A stretch of 33,839 nt of DNA from Nostoc sp. NMS4 (GCF_017115095.1 NZ_JABXKI010000383.1:1-33839), one strand, 5' to 3'. Shown: positions 1 through 8,938, numbered from the stretch's first letter. Notes: a model not told the origin generated them from the sequence alone. Program-made: numbers and translations.

Positions 1-2
1 AC

Positions 3-455
3 TCAAGTCTCGAAGTTAATTGGTGTGAAGTAACTGTTATTAATGAGAAAACACAAAAAACTATCTACCAAAATAATTGGATAACCAATCATAAAATTAC
101 TGAAAATAATGTTGAAGAAATTGTCAAAGCTGGACGTAGCAGATGGAAAGTTGAGAACGAAGGTAATAACGTTCTAAAAAATCACGGTTATAATTTAGAA
201 CATAACTTTGGTCATGGTGAAAATCATTTATGCGAGTTCTTGTTGTCTTTAAATTTGCTATCTTTTTTATTTCATACTGTTTTAGATTTAGTTAATTACA
301 CCTATCAAAAAATTCGTGATTTATTAGTAACTCGGACTTCTTTATTTAATGATATTCGTACTCTATTAAAATTTTTATGGTTTAAAGATTGGTCAGATTT
401 CTTCTCATTTATTCTCAGGGAATATGTCCCATTCAAAAAAGTAAATTCTAGTTGA
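3..455 (+). pseudogene. IS transposase, C-terminal part (cut by the window edge)
   Basis: An open frame runs in from the left edge and ends at TGA 453-455, giving about 150 residues. It contains GRSRWKVENEGNNVLKNHGY followed by LEHNFGHGENHL and a hydrophobic tail. The W-K-x-E-N stretch is the third acidic region of DDE (IS4-like) transposases, and the Glu should be the last catalytic carboxylate. The N-terminal part lies outside the window, so whether the gene is intact cannot be told. The IS family was not identified. If the CAST reading is right, this is an IS inside the transposon cargo. No IS terminal inverted repeat could be recognised after the stop. Confidence 0.7.
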
Positions 456-687
456 AAAATGTCAACATATTGAAAGAGGAGGAGAAAGTTATTTATCAAT
501 AAAAACTACAAAGTTGGTTAGAATTTCAACTGGATTTAAGAGTTGAAATCGATTTTTAATGGACAGATTTTTAAAAACCTGTCTACCTCTGCTGTTGGAT
601 GATAATTATTTGTCAAAAAATGATGGTTCGACACAAGTTCTCTATTTAAACAAGAGAATTTTATCTGATTTTTTTTCAAAATGAGAA

Positions 688-1092
688 TTGCTGGTATATT
701 GGCGCAGCCCAGATGGTGAAGCAGAGGAATGGATGCCAGCAAAGTGGCTGAGAAAAATTTTAGGGGTCGTTGACTTACACCAAGGACAATTTTTGAATGC
801 TGCTGGTGAAGTTTTAGCTTTTACCCTAAAACAACCTGGCGAAAGTTGGGAGAAGTATCAGTGCCATCTTCTTGTTGCTCGTCGTGATGTAGTTATTGAT
901 GCCTTAACTGCAAGAAATTTAACTTTGGCTTCGGGAATTCAGATATATCGTCAACCATCCTATCCACTAATTGCCCTATCCAATGAAAAAAGAATGTATC
1001 GAGACTGGTGTGCAACTGTGTTTTATACAAGTGATGGCTTGAAAACTACTAATTCTAAAGATTTGATTCGTCGTTGGGGAGAAGATGCTTAA
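688..1092 (+). CDS. Hypothetical protein, possibly a gene remnant
   Basis: A 134-residue frame starts at TTG 688, directly after an in-frame TGA at 682. It has no good upstream ATG and no clear Shine-Dalgarno sequence. The protein is soluble-looking, rich in Trp and Arg, and ends in KDLIRRWGEDA. No family was recognised. Its position downstream of an IS transposase end, and its abrupt non-ATG start, suggest the C-terminal part of a longer gene interrupted by the IS. A short genuine gene with a TTG start is the alternative. The 230 bp between the transposase and this frame contain no recognisable gene. Confidence 0.4.
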   Translation: MLVYWRSPDGEAEEWMPAKWLRKILGVVDLHQGQFLNAAGEVLAFTLKQPGESWEKYQCHLLVARRDVVIDALTARNLTLASGIQIYRQPSYPLIALSNEKRMYRDWCATVFYTSDGLKTTNSKDLIRRWGEDA

Positions 1093-1142
1093 AACTGGCG
1101 AATCTTGAACGTTAGAAATGCGATCGCACTGCCACTCATAAA

Positions 1143-1173
1143 TAAAAAAGAGACCGGTACGAACCACGTCTCT
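1143..1173 (-). terminator. Rho-independent terminator of the 1199-1501 gene
   Basis: On the minus strand AGAGAC and GTCTCT (1168-1173 and 1149-1154) form a stem around a GGT/ACC inner helix. They are followed by a run of six T and then ATTT. It lies about 25 bases after the stop of the minus-strand gene that ends at 1199. Confidence 0.6.
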
Positions 1174-1198
1174 AGGCGATGGGAAAATTTTTTAAGGG

Positions 1199-1501
1199 TT
1201 ATACTACATCTGCAACCAGCAAGCCATTAACAGCTATGATGATTAACTGTGCTTGCAAAGGAGTATCAAAACAGGGTCTTTCATCTCTATTACAGGGCTG
1301 CGCTATCCATTTACCCTCCAGATTTTGATAAAAAGTACCTAACAATTGTGAACCGTTCCAAACTCGATAAAGTTCTCCAAAATCATCGTTTATGGAATCA
1401 ATTTCTATTTCTGGGGGTGCTGGGTCTGTTAGTTGGTCAACGTAGCCCTCAAACTCTGATTGAGCCAAGGCTTGGTTATCAAATTCTTCTTGTACAATCA
1501 T
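1199..1501 (-). CDS. Hypothetical acidic protein, 100 aa
   Basis: The frame starts with ATG at 1501 and encodes a strongly acidic N-terminal half (EFEGYVDQLTDPAPPEIEID) and a C-terminal half with LLGTFYQNLEGKWIAQP followed by a hydrophobic stretch. A plausible terminator follows the stop. No known domain is recognised. It resembles short cyanobacterial hypothetical proteins that carry a Tyr/Trp-rich beta motif. It is divergent from the XRE regulator at 1723 across a region full of inverted repeats, so the two may share control. The opposite-strand frame over the same region is judged a shadow because of its composition. Confidence 0.6.
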   Translation of the reverse strand: MIVQEEFDNQALAQSEFEGYVDQLTDPAPPEIEIDSINDDFGELYRVWNGSQLLGTFYQNLEGKWIAQPCNRDERPCFDTPLQAQLIIIAVNGLLVADVV

Positions 1502-1580
1502 CTAAGTAACCTCATCAATGGGGTTTTACAAAAGGCGATCGCAGTCTCTTCCCGGAGTGGCGATCGCTTTTGTTTTGTCT

Positions 1581-1691
1581 ATAAATTAATCTACGTGACG
1601 CGTAGTTATACGTCAAGCGTAGATTTATAAAACTTAGAATGTTATAAATCTACTTGTACTTTTAGATACTGACAAGTAGAGAAATCTACAT
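1581..1691. promoter_or_regulatory. Inverted-repeat operator cluster upstream of the XRE regulator
   Basis: Several copies of a TATAAATCTAC-like word occur in both orientations. A large inverted repeat spans 1581-1630, with outer arms ATAAATTAATCTACG and CGTAGATTTATAA. CTACTTGT (1650-1657) faces ACAAGTAG (1672-1679), and GTAGA-gaaa-TCTAC lies at 1676-1689. The cluster sits between a divergent minus-strand gene and the XRE gene at 1723. XRE-family dimers typically bind such palindromes and regulate themselves. That this one binds here is inference. Confidence 0.5.
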
Positions 1692-1722
1692 CTAACAGCT
1701 ACTAAACTGGGGATGTAGTGAT

Positions 1723-1983
1723 ATGCCTATGGATAAAGTGATTCGCTGGAAATTAAATGAAGTGATGGCGCGAAAGCGAGTGAGGAACAAGGATTTAGCT
1801 GAGGCGTTAGGAATTACTGAAAATTCTGTATACAGGCTGCGTAAGGTTGACGAAATGCCACGATTAGCCCCAGAAAGGTTAAACGGCATTTGTAAGGCAT
1901 TGGATTGTCAACCTGGGGAGCTTTTGGAATATTTACCCAATGATGACGATGGCAAGGTAGTTTCTAGCGTTGAAGTGGCGTGA
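1723..1983 (+). CDS. XRE-family helix-turn-helix transcriptional regulator
   Basis: An 86-residue DNA-binding protein. The HTH covers about residues 8-65: RWKLNEVMARKRVRNKDLAE, then ALGITENSVYRLRK as the turn and recognition helix, then ICKALDCQPGELLEYLP, which is the usual last helix of the Cro/CI/XRE fold. A GGGGA sequence lies about ten bases before ATG 1723; ATG 1729 is an alternative start. The gene stands alone in front of the TPR-CHAT gene, about 230 bp away. It is preceded by an inverted-repeat cluster that could be its own operator. It may regulate the neighbouring defence-like genes, but this is not shown by the sequence. Confidence 0.85.
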   Translation: MPMDKVIRWKLNEVMARKRVRNKDLAEALGITENSVYRLRKVDEMPRLAPERLNGICKALDCQPGELLEYLPNDDDGKVVSSVEVA

Positions 1984-2027
1984 TTTTAGGGTGTTGGGAT
2001 TTGAGCGATCGCACTCATCAACAATTA

Positions 2028-2059
2028 GCGATGCCTACGGCGGGCTACGCCAACGCATC
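2028..2059. repeat. Interspersed palindromic repeat (GCGATGCCTACGGCGGGCTA type)
   Basis: A 32-bp short palindromic repeat in the gap before the TPR-CHAT gene. Related copies lie at 6201-6230 and, remarkably, inside cas12k at 15292-15321. Such repeats are scattered through filamentous cyanobacterial genomes. Confidence 0.7.
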
Positions 2060-2212
2060 CTGCTGTTAAGTGAAATTGCCACTGGGCAATAGGGGGATTA
2101 TCGCTCGTCCTCAAAAACGCAACATCAGTGATGAAATTCTCCACTTTTCTGGAATTTAGAGCGTTAATGTTGAATTATTCTCATGATCTAGTTGCGTTTC
2201 ACACCCTTACCC

Positions 2213-5200
2213 ATGAACGAACAGCGTCAGCAAGCTTATCTCAACCTTATTCGCAGCCTGTTAGATTCCCCTAGTGGTGAAGAATCAGAGATTTTAGCAG
2301 CAAACCAAGAGTTACTTGATGCTGGCTTTGTGCAGAAGGTAGAAGAAGTAGCACAGATGTTTTCCCAACACGGAGATGAGAAGACAGCGAATTGGTTGCA
2401 AAGTTTGGCAATGCAACTACGGGAAGCGTTGAATCTAGATAACAAAATAGATTTGCAATCTCTCAGTGAGGAGGAGAGACAAGCATATTTACAATTCTTG
2501 ATGGAGGTACTACAAGCAACCGCAAACAGTAACGGTGATTCCCAGGTAGTTTACCCCTTGCTGGCAAATAATATAGACAAACTTGACAAAGTGTTAGCAG
2601 AAATATTGCGCCGTTGGGGGACAAATAGACTTGGGGAAGCCCAAGCAGATGAAGCGAAATATTTAGCAGCAGTTATTGTCACATTCAGCAATCTAATTCA
2701 GCAATTCCCCTTGGGTAGCAAAGCCAGCAATATGGAAATTGCCATTACTGGCTATGAAGTCGCGTTGACAGTCTACACTAGAGAAGCTTTGCCTCAAGAT
2801 TGGGCAATGACGCAAACTAATCTCGCAAATGCCTACAGGGAGAGAATTAAAGGAGACAAGGCAGATAACATCGAAAATGCGATCGCTGCTTCTACTGCTG
2901 CTTTAACTGTCTACACTCCTGAAGCTTTGCGTTTTGAATGGGCAATGACGCAAAATAATCTCGCTCTTGCCTACTGGGAGAGAATTAAAGGAGACAAGGC
3001 AGATAACATCGAAAATGCGATCGCTGCTTATAATGCTGCTTTAATTGTCAGAACTCCTGAAGCTTTGCCTTTTGAATGGGCAACAATACAAAATAATCTC
3101 GCTCTTGCCTACAGGGAGAGAATTAAAGGAGACAGGGCAGATAACATCGAAAATGCGATCGCTGCTTCTACTGCTGCTTTAACTATCTACACCAGAGAAG
3201 CTTTGCCTCAACAATGGGCAACAATACAAAATAATCTCGCTCTTGCCTACAGGGAGAGAATTAAAGGAGACAGGGCAGATAACATCGAAAATGCGATCGC
3301 TGCTTCTACTGCTGCTTTAACTATCTACACCAGAGAAGCTTTGCCTCAACAATGGGCAACAATACAAAATAATCTCGCTCTTGCCTACAGGGAGAGAATT
3401 AAAGGAGACAGGGCAGATAACATCGAAAATGCGATTGCTGCTTCTACTGCTGCTTTAACTGTCTACACTCCTGAAGCTTTGCCTTTTGAATGGGCAATGA
3501 CGCAAAATAATCTCGCAAATGCTTACAGGGAGACAATTAAAGGAGACAAGGCAGAGAACATCGAAAATGCGATTGCTGCTTATAATGCTGCTTTAACTGT
3601 CTACACTCCTGAAGCTTTGCCTTTTGAATGGGCACAGACGCAAAATAATCTCGCTGCTGCCTATAGCAATAGAATTAAAGGAGACAAGGCAGAGAACATC
3701 GAAAATGCGATTGCTGCCTCTACTGCTGCTTTAACTGTCTACACTTCTGAAGCTTTGCCTTTTGAATGGGCAATGACGCAAAATAATCTCGCTGCTGCCT
3801 ACAGCGATGGAATTAAAGGAGACAGGGCAGATAACATCGAACAGGCGATCGCTGCTTATACTGCTGCTTTAAGTGTCTACACCAGGGAAGCTTTGCCTCA
3901 ATATTGGGCAATGACGCAAAATAATCTTGCTATTGCCTACAGAGATAGAATTAAAGGAGACAGGGCAGATAACATTGAACAGGCGATCGCTGCTTATACT
4001 GCTGCTTTAAGTATCTACACCAGGGAAGCTTTGCCTCAAAACCATGCAGAATCTTTGTTTGGACTCGGAATTGCTTACCAAAACGCAAACAAGTTTGACT
4101 TAGCATACAATAATTTTGAGTCTGCCATTGCTGGTATAGAATCTTTACGAGAAGAAATAGTATCTGGAGAAGAAAGCAAACGCAAACAAGCGGAATACTT
4201 TAACAGCGTTTATAGCCGCATGGTAGAAGTTTGCAGGAAATTAAATAAGATTACCGAAGCAATTGAATATGTGGAACGTAGTAAAACCCGCAATTTAGTT
4301 GAACAAATCCTTGAACGTGACTCTAAAACCATCTTCCCTCTCGAAGTAGTAACTCAACTAGAAACATACAGGGATGAAATAGCCACAGGACAATATCAAA
4401 TCCAAAATGGCAAAGCTGAAAATCCCCAAGCCCTAGCACAACATCTGCAACAGTTGCGACAACAGCGTAATGAATTACAAAACCAATACTTAAGAGTTGG
4501 TTATGGTTTCAAATTTGGCTCCTTCCAAGGTTCTGTGGATGAGCATACAGCCATTATTGAGTGGTATATTCTGAACGACAAAATGCTGGCTTTTATTATC
4601 ACAAAAACAAGAGAGGTAACAGTTTGGCAATCTCAACCAGAAGACCGAGAAGCTTTGAGGAATTGGATAAATCAATATTTACAAAACTACTATAATCAAA
4701 AAGACCAATGGCTTAAGAGCTTAGGAGAATCACTCAAAGAATTAGCCTCAATTCTGCACATAGATGAAATATTAAACCAGATACCAAAGCACTGCAATCA
4801 ACTCATCCTAATTCCCCATCGGTTCCTGCATTTATTCCCCCTTCATGCACTCCCAGTCAATCACAATGCTGAAAATTCGCGTTGTCTTCTAGATTTATTT
4901 CCTAATGGTGTGAGTTATGCACCCAGTTGTCAACTACTGCAACAGGTACAACAGCGTAAACGTCCTGATTTTCAATCCTTGTTTGCGATTCAAAATCCCA
5001 CAGGTGATTTAAACTATACAGATTTAGAAGTACAAGTTATTCAAAGCTACTTTAATACTGCTAATGTCCTGAAAAAAACAGCAGCGACACTCACAGCAAT
5101 TAATAATTCTGACTTAAATACTTACCACTGCGCCCACTTTAGCTGTCACGGTTATTTTAACTTCACAAACACCGATAAATCAGCCCTAATTTTGGCAGAT

Positions 5201-5752
5201 GCACCCATCGCAGACACCCTAACAAAACCCGACTCCGAACGTTATCTGAATGTGCGAGCAGGGGAAACCCACGATTTAGACAAATGTCTTACCCTAGATA
5301 AAATCTTCAGTCTCAAATTAGAAAAATGTCGCCTCGTCACCCTTTCAGCCTGCGAAACTGGATTGATTGATTTTGACAATACCAGTGATGAATATATTGG
5401 TTTACCTAGCGGTTTTCTGTTAGCAGGAAGTAAAGCTGTAGTCAGTAGTCTGTGGAGTGTTGACGATTTATCTACAGCGTTTTTGATGATGAAATTTTAT
5501 GAAAACCTGCAAAAAATAAATAGTGTCTCCTTAGCACTTAATCAAGCACAACAGTGGTTGCGAAATTTAACTACAGAGGAATTTGAAGCACTATTAATTA
5601 AATATCAGCCACAAATAGAAGAAATTTTTGCTCAACTCCCAGAAGAAAAGCGTCCAGTTGCAAGAGCGATATTAAAAAGAACCTGCAAGCGTAAACCTCA
5701 CCCTTTTGCAGCAGCATTTTACTGGGCAGGATTTACAGCTACAGGGCTTTAG
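2213..5752 (+). CDS. TPR-repeat CHAT-domain protein (caspase-like peptidase)
   Basis: A 1179-residue protein. An in-frame TTG at 2192 would add seven residues, but the cyanobacterial family typically begins MNEQRQQAY, so ATG 2213 was chosen. The N-terminal region (about 1-200) is helical. It is followed by nine 46-residue TPR-like repeats (DNA 2822-4063) with the core IKGD(K/R)A(D/E)NIE, then a helical linker. The C-terminal CHAT domain has the expected His in FSCHG (H979) and Cys in TLSACETG (C1047), so the peptidase dyad looks intact. CHAT proteins of this layout are sensor-protease modules in defence and cell-death systems, including TPR-CHAT of type III-E CRISPR. The target here is unknown. 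The convergent small protein ending at 5749 is a candidate partner. Confidence 0.9.
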   Translation: MNEQRQQAYLNLIRSLLDSPSGEESEILAANQELLDAGFVQKVEEVAQMFSQHGDEKTANWLQSLAMQLREALNLDNKIDLQSLSEEERQAYLQFLMEVLQATANSNGDSQVVYPLLANNIDKLDKVLAEILRRWGTNRLGEAQADEAKYLAAVIVTFSNLIQQFPLGSKASNMEIAITGYEVALTVYTREALPQDWAMTQTNLANAYRERIKGDKADNIENAIAASTAALTVYTPEALRFEWAMTQNNLALAYWERIKGDKADNIENAIAAYNAALIVRTPEALPFEWATIQNNLALAYRERIKGDRADNIENAIAASTAALTIYTREALPQQWATIQNNLALAYRERIKGDRADNIENAIAASTAALTIYTREALPQQWATIQNNLALAYRERIKGDRADNIENAIAASTAALTVYTPEALPFEWAMTQNNLANAYRETIKGDKAENIENAIAAYNAALTVYTPEALPFEWAQTQNNLAAAYSNRIKGDKAENIENAIAASTAALTVYTSEALPFEWAMTQNNLAAAYSDGIKGDRADNIEQAIAAYTAALSVYTREALPQYWAMTQNNLAIAYRDRIKGDRADNIEQAIAAYTAALSIYTREALPQNHAESLFGLGIAYQNANKFDLAYNNFESAIAGIESLREEIVSGEESKRKQAEYFNSVYSRMVEVCRKLNKITEAIEYVERSKTRNLVEQILERDSKTIFPLEVVTQLETYRDEIATGQYQIQNGKAENPQALAQHLQQLRQQRNELQNQYLRVGYGFKFGSFQGSVDEHTAIIEWYILNDKMLAFIITKTREVTVWQSQPEDREALRNWINQYLQNYYNQKDQWLKSLGESLKELASILHIDEILNQIPKHCNQLILIPHRFLHLFPLHALPVNHNAENSRCLLDLFPNGVSYAPSCQLLQQVQQRKRPDFQSLFAIQNPTGDLNYTDLEVQVIQSYFNTANVLKKTAATLTAINNSDLNTYHCAHFSCHGYFNFTNTDKSALILADAPIADTLTKPDSERYLNVRAGETHDLDKCLTLDKIFSLKLEKCRLVTLSACETGLIDFDNTSDEYIGLPSGFLLAGSKAVVSSLWSVDDLSTAFLMMKFYENLQKINSVSLALNQAQQWLRNLTTEEFEALLIKYQPQIEEIFAQLPEEKRPVARAILKRTCKRKPHPFAAAFYWAGFTATGL
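2822..4063 (+). repeat. Nine tandem 138-bp repeats inside the TPR-CHAT gene
   Basis: The unit is 138 bp (46 codons) and starts at the Leu-Ala before each AYRERIKGD-type motif. Units 3, 4 and the first part of 5 are almost identical at the DNA level, while the outer units diverge. This points to recent unequal recombination or slippage, which would change the number of sensor repeats without breaking the frame. Confidence 0.9.
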
Positions 5753-6129
5753 GGTTCAGGTTTGGCAGCTTCACAAAACTGCTTTACGCCGATTTTGGCA
5801 ACATAAATTACTACTGGAGTTGCCAGAGCTATGGGAATATTACCACTTGCTGCTAAGGTGGCGATCGCAGCTGTCAATACTCCCGTCATCAAGTCGTCAA
5901 ATTCTTCCTGACAGATGATTTTGCTGAGTTTTTGTGCTAATTTCTCTAAATAATTTGAATCTCCCCTTAAGCTGACTTCTGCTTCGGTTGTCTCAACAGC
6001 AATTAACTGTGCTGCTGCTTCCAGATTTCCCTGACACTCTTCTATAGCATCCAAAGCTGCTAAAGCCTCTGAATTATCTGCCAACTGGCTGCGAAACTGA
6101 CTAAGTTCCTCTGGTGTAACGGTAATCAT
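5749..6129 (-). CDS. Small protein with C-terminal hydrophobic segment, convergent with TPR-CHAT
   Basis: A 126-residue frame with ATG at 6129. Its stop overlaps the stop of the TPR-CHAT gene by four bases on the opposite strand. Residues 1-45 are helical and contain ALDAIEECQGNLEAAAQLI, which resembles a UBA-like or coiled helical module. Residues 46-82 are charged. Residues 83-115 are hydrophobic and Ala-rich (VLTAAIATLAAS and IALATPVVIYVAKIGV) and could insert in a membrane as a helical hairpin. No family was recognised. A short helical domain joined to a membrane-active segment beside a CHAT protease fits a protease-released effector or a target, but this is inference from layout only. 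Confidence 0.6.
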   Translation of the reverse strand: MITVTPEELSQFRSQLADNSEALAALDAIEECQGNLEAAAQLIAVETTEAEVSLRGDSNYLEKLAQKLSKIICQEEFDDLMTGVLTAAIATLAASGNIPIALATPVVIYVAKIGVKQFCEAAKPEP

Positions 6130-6200
6130 TTAAGAGCTTTAACCAGTAAATATACAAAATACTCAGCAATTATACATTTAATGCCGAATCTAGAGTTATG

Positions 6201-6230
6201 GCGATGTCTACGGCGGGCTAAACCTACGCA
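6201..6230. repeat. Interspersed palindromic repeat, second copy
   Basis: GCGATGTCTACGGCGGGCTA followed by AACCTACGCA; a diverged copy of the repeat at 2028-2059. It lies in the 222-bp gap between the small hydrophobic protein gene and hsdR, which otherwise shows only a HIP1 site. Confidence 0.6.
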
Positions 6231-6351
6231 CTCACAGCATCCATCTCCCACAGCACGGAGATGGCGAGAAGCGATCGCTATTTTTAGCTATGGTTATGTA
6301 GCTTTGAGTTAATCGGCTAACTGGGGTGCTTAATTTTAGCTATCTACCTAA

Positions 6352-8706
6352 TTAAGCTGCTCTGTCCTGAGAATATAAATACTGCTGAAACCCGATAAAT
6401 ACTTGACTGATAGTTGCAACGCTTCCTAGTTCTTCAACAGCATCACGAACAGTATGATATTTCAACTCTAACAGTTGAGGTAATTTAGTGCGATCGAGTT
6501 CCCCCACCCCAGCTTTGATGTATTGTTCGAGTATAAAGTCGAGAAATTCTTGCTGTTTGCCGATATAGCGCGAGAAAATTAATGATTTGTGAGCGAGGAC
6601 ACGCTCTCGGCGGCTTATAGGTGCTGAGGCATAGGCGATATAACCCAGTACATCATATAAATCGCTTTTCTCAGCATCAATCAGGCGACTAATTTCTGTG
6701 AGTTGTTCTTCTCCGTAGCCCTTCTCTGCCAGTCCTTCTAATAAAGCTCTACGGGTGTCAGGGCGACTCCAAATTGCTCTTAATTCGTCTTCATCTGTGA
6801 ATAGTTCGGGAATTTCACCAAAGAGACGTTGCACAAATTCTGCGGCGCTCATAGGTTTACCGTCTGGACTCCAGAAGCTGGTGGATATTCGGTGCTGGAG
6901 AGTTCGTTCTTTACCATCGGCGAGTTTGATTTTGATGGTTTTGGGGTTGGGAACTTCTGCAATTTCGTTTCTATTTTTGCCTCTATTTATACCACCATCT
7001 GTTATAGAGTCGTTGTATGCGCCTGATTTCTCTCCCCCTCTGGCAATTTTGACGAGAACAGGTTCCTGGGGTTCGCCATCCCATTCAGGATCTTTGAAGT
7101 GTTCATAAGCTTTGACGAAATCATAAATGGTGAAGTAGTCTTTCCCATCAAATAGGCGAGTACCGCGACCAATAATTTGCTTAAATTCAATGATCCAGTT
7201 GATGGAGCGCATCAGCACAATGTTACGAACATTCCGGGCATCAACCCCAGTGGAAAGCTTTTGGGAGGTGGTGAGAATGGTGGGGATAGTTTTCTCGTTG
7301 TCTTGAAAGTTGCTGAGGTGCTGTTCTCCCAGTTTCCCATCATCGGCGGTGACGCGGACACAGTAATTAGGGTCACTGCTAATCTTCATTTGGTTGATTA
7401 AATCCCGCACAGCTAGAGCGTGGAGTTGGTTGGCGCAAAACACCAGAGTTTTTTGATTCTGGTCGATTTCTTCCATGAACAACTGCACCCGGTAGCGTTC
7501 GCGATCGCTAATTTCAATGATGCGGTTGAAGTCAGCTTCAGTGTAGGTTCTGGCTTCGTCTACTGCACCTTCAATCAGTTCATCTTCAGTGCTGTAAATA
7601 TATTCATCTAGGTTAGTTTCGATTTGCCTGACTTTAAAGGGAGTAAGAAACCCGTCGTTGATGCCGTCTTTGAGCGCGTAGGTATAGACTGGCTCGCCGA
7701 AGTAGGCGTAGGTGTCTGCGTTATATTTTCGTTTAGGAGTGGCGGTGAGTCCCAGTTGTACTGCTGGGGAGAAGTATTCTAAAATGCCCCGCCAGGTGCT
7801 TTCGTCACTGGCTCCGCCTCGGTGACATTCATCAATGATAATAAAGTCAAAGAAGTCGGGGGGATAGTCGCTGAATTTGGGCGTAGGATTGCCAGTGTCG
7901 TCCCGTCCAGTCATAAAAGTCTGGAAAATCGTAAAAAAGATACTGCCATTTTTGGGGACTCGACCTCGTTTTTTGATAGCTTCGGGGTCGATGCGGACGA
8001 GGGCATCATCAGGGAAAGCAGAGAAAGAATTATAGGCTTGGTTGGCTAAGATATTGCGATCGCTTAAAAACAGAATTCGCGGACGACGGGTGGGTTGTCG
8101 GCTGAGATTCCAACGGCTTTGAAAGAGTTTCCAGGCGAGTTGGAAGGCGATGAAAGTTTTACCTGTGCCTGTTGCCATCGTTAACAAAATCCGGTCTTGT
8201 CCTTGGCAGATTGCTTCTAGGACGTGCTTAATGGCATTGTGTTGATAATAACGGGCTTCCCATGTGCCGCTTTTGTCTTCAAAGGGGATGGCAGCAAAGC
8301 GATCGCGCCACTCATTATCTTCGCTAAAGGTGGCTTCCCAAAGTTGCTCCGGGGTGGGATATTGGTTGATGTAGCCTTCTGCCCCTGTGTGCATATCTAC
8401 TTGGTAGATTCCGATGCCATTTGTGGAGTAGGCGAATCGAGTCTGCAATTTTTCGGCGTATTTTTTGGCTTGCCCTAAACCTTCGGTATCTCGTAAGTCG
8501 CGTTTTTTCGCTTCGATGACGGCGAGTTTTTCACCACGATAAACCAGGACATAATCGGCGATGTCTGATTGAGCGCGTTTACCATTGCCAACTAAGCGAC
8601 CAGGGGCAATAACTTCGCGGCGGATGCGACTACCTTCAATAACTCCCCAGCCTGCGGTTTTTAGTGCGGGGTCAATTAGTTCGGCACGGGTTTCGGCTTC
8701 GTTCAT
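6352..8706 (-). CDS. hsdR: Type I restriction endonuclease, R subunit (EcoEI-like)
   Basis: A 784-residue motor and nuclease subunit of a type I R-M complex. It translocates DNA with ATP and cuts unmodified DNA when bound to HsdM and HsdS. The N-terminal nuclease domain shows D51 and VIEAKK (E65, K67), the D-ExK pattern of HSDR_N. The helicase has motif I ATGTGKT (178-184), motif II DECH (292-295), motif III LTATPKR and a motif VI-like region QIIGRGTRLF. The C-terminal part from about residue 620 matches the EcoEI R C-terminal region. The length is normal and the frame complete. It is the last gene of a minus-strand hsdM-hsdS-albA-hsdR cluster, separated from the previous gene by 232 bp of tandem repeats, so it may need its own promoter. 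Confidence 0.95.
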   Translation of the reverse strand: MNEAETRAELIDPALKTAGWGVIEGSRIRREVIAPGRLVGNGKRAQSDIADYVLVYRGEKLAVIEAKKRDLRDTEGLGQAKKYAEKLQTRFAYSTNGIGIYQVDMHTGAEGYINQYPTPEQLWEATFSEDNEWRDRFAAIPFEDKSGTWEARYYQHNAIKHVLEAICQGQDRILLTMATGTGKTFIAFQLAWKLFQSRWNLSRQPTRRPRILFLSDRNILANQAYNSFSAFPDDALVRIDPEAIKKRGRVPKNGSIFFTIFQTFMTGRDDTGNPTPKFSDYPPDFFDFIIIDECHRGGASDESTWRGILEYFSPAVQLGLTATPKRKYNADTYAYFGEPVYTYALKDGINDGFLTPFKVRQIETNLDEYIYSTEDELIEGAVDEARTYTEADFNRIIEISDRERYRVQLFMEEIDQNQKTLVFCANQLHALAVRDLINQMKISSDPNYCVRVTADDGKLGEQHLSNFQDNEKTIPTILTTSQKLSTGVDARNVRNIVLMRSINWIIEFKQIIGRGTRLFDGKDYFTIYDFVKAYEHFKDPEWDGEPQEPVLVKIARGGEKSGAYNDSITDGGINRGKNRNEIAEVPNPKTIKIKLADGKERTLQHRISTSFWSPDGKPMSAAEFVQRLFGEIPELFTDEDELRAIWSRPDTRRALLEGLAEKGYGEEQLTEISRLIDAEKSDLYDVLGYIAYASAPISRRERVLAHKSLIFSRYIGKQQEFLDFILEQYIKAGVGELDRTKLPQLLELKYHTVRDAVEELGSVATISQVFIGFQQYLYSQDRAA

Positions 8707-8720
8707 CTTTGTTGGGGCTG

Positions 8721-8938
8721 CGGTTTGCGTTAAAGCACTTTTTTCGAGATTTTATAAGGGTTTCAGACTTTTGGGGTTGACTATATCGGTTTGCGTTAAA
8801 GCACTTTTTTCGAGATTTTATAGGGGTTTCAGACTTTTGGGGTTGACTATATCGGTTTGCGTTAAAGCACTTTTTTCGAGATTTTATAGGGGTTTCAGAC
8901 TTTTGGGGTTGACTATATCGGTTTGCGTTAAAGCACTT
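8721..8938. repeat. 66-bp tandem repeat, three full copies and a partial fourth
   Basis: Units begin at 8721, 8787, 8853 and 8919, exactly 66 bp apart, each with CGGTTTGCGTTAAAGCACTT. The full copies are nearly identical, with one A/G difference seen. The fourth stops after 20 bases, immediately at the stop codon of the AlbA-type gene. The array fills the gap between that gene and hsdR. Because 66 is a multiple of three, it creates a spurious open frame on the plus strand. Confidence 0.95.

Noticed and set aside
1485-1500. TTGTACAATC as a possible left transposon terminus
   Set aside because: It is inside a coding region, has no TnsB-type repeats beside it and no CATAT duplication.
1249-1509. 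86-aa plus-strand frame
   Set aside because: Antisense of the acidic minus-strand gene, which has a terminator and better composition.
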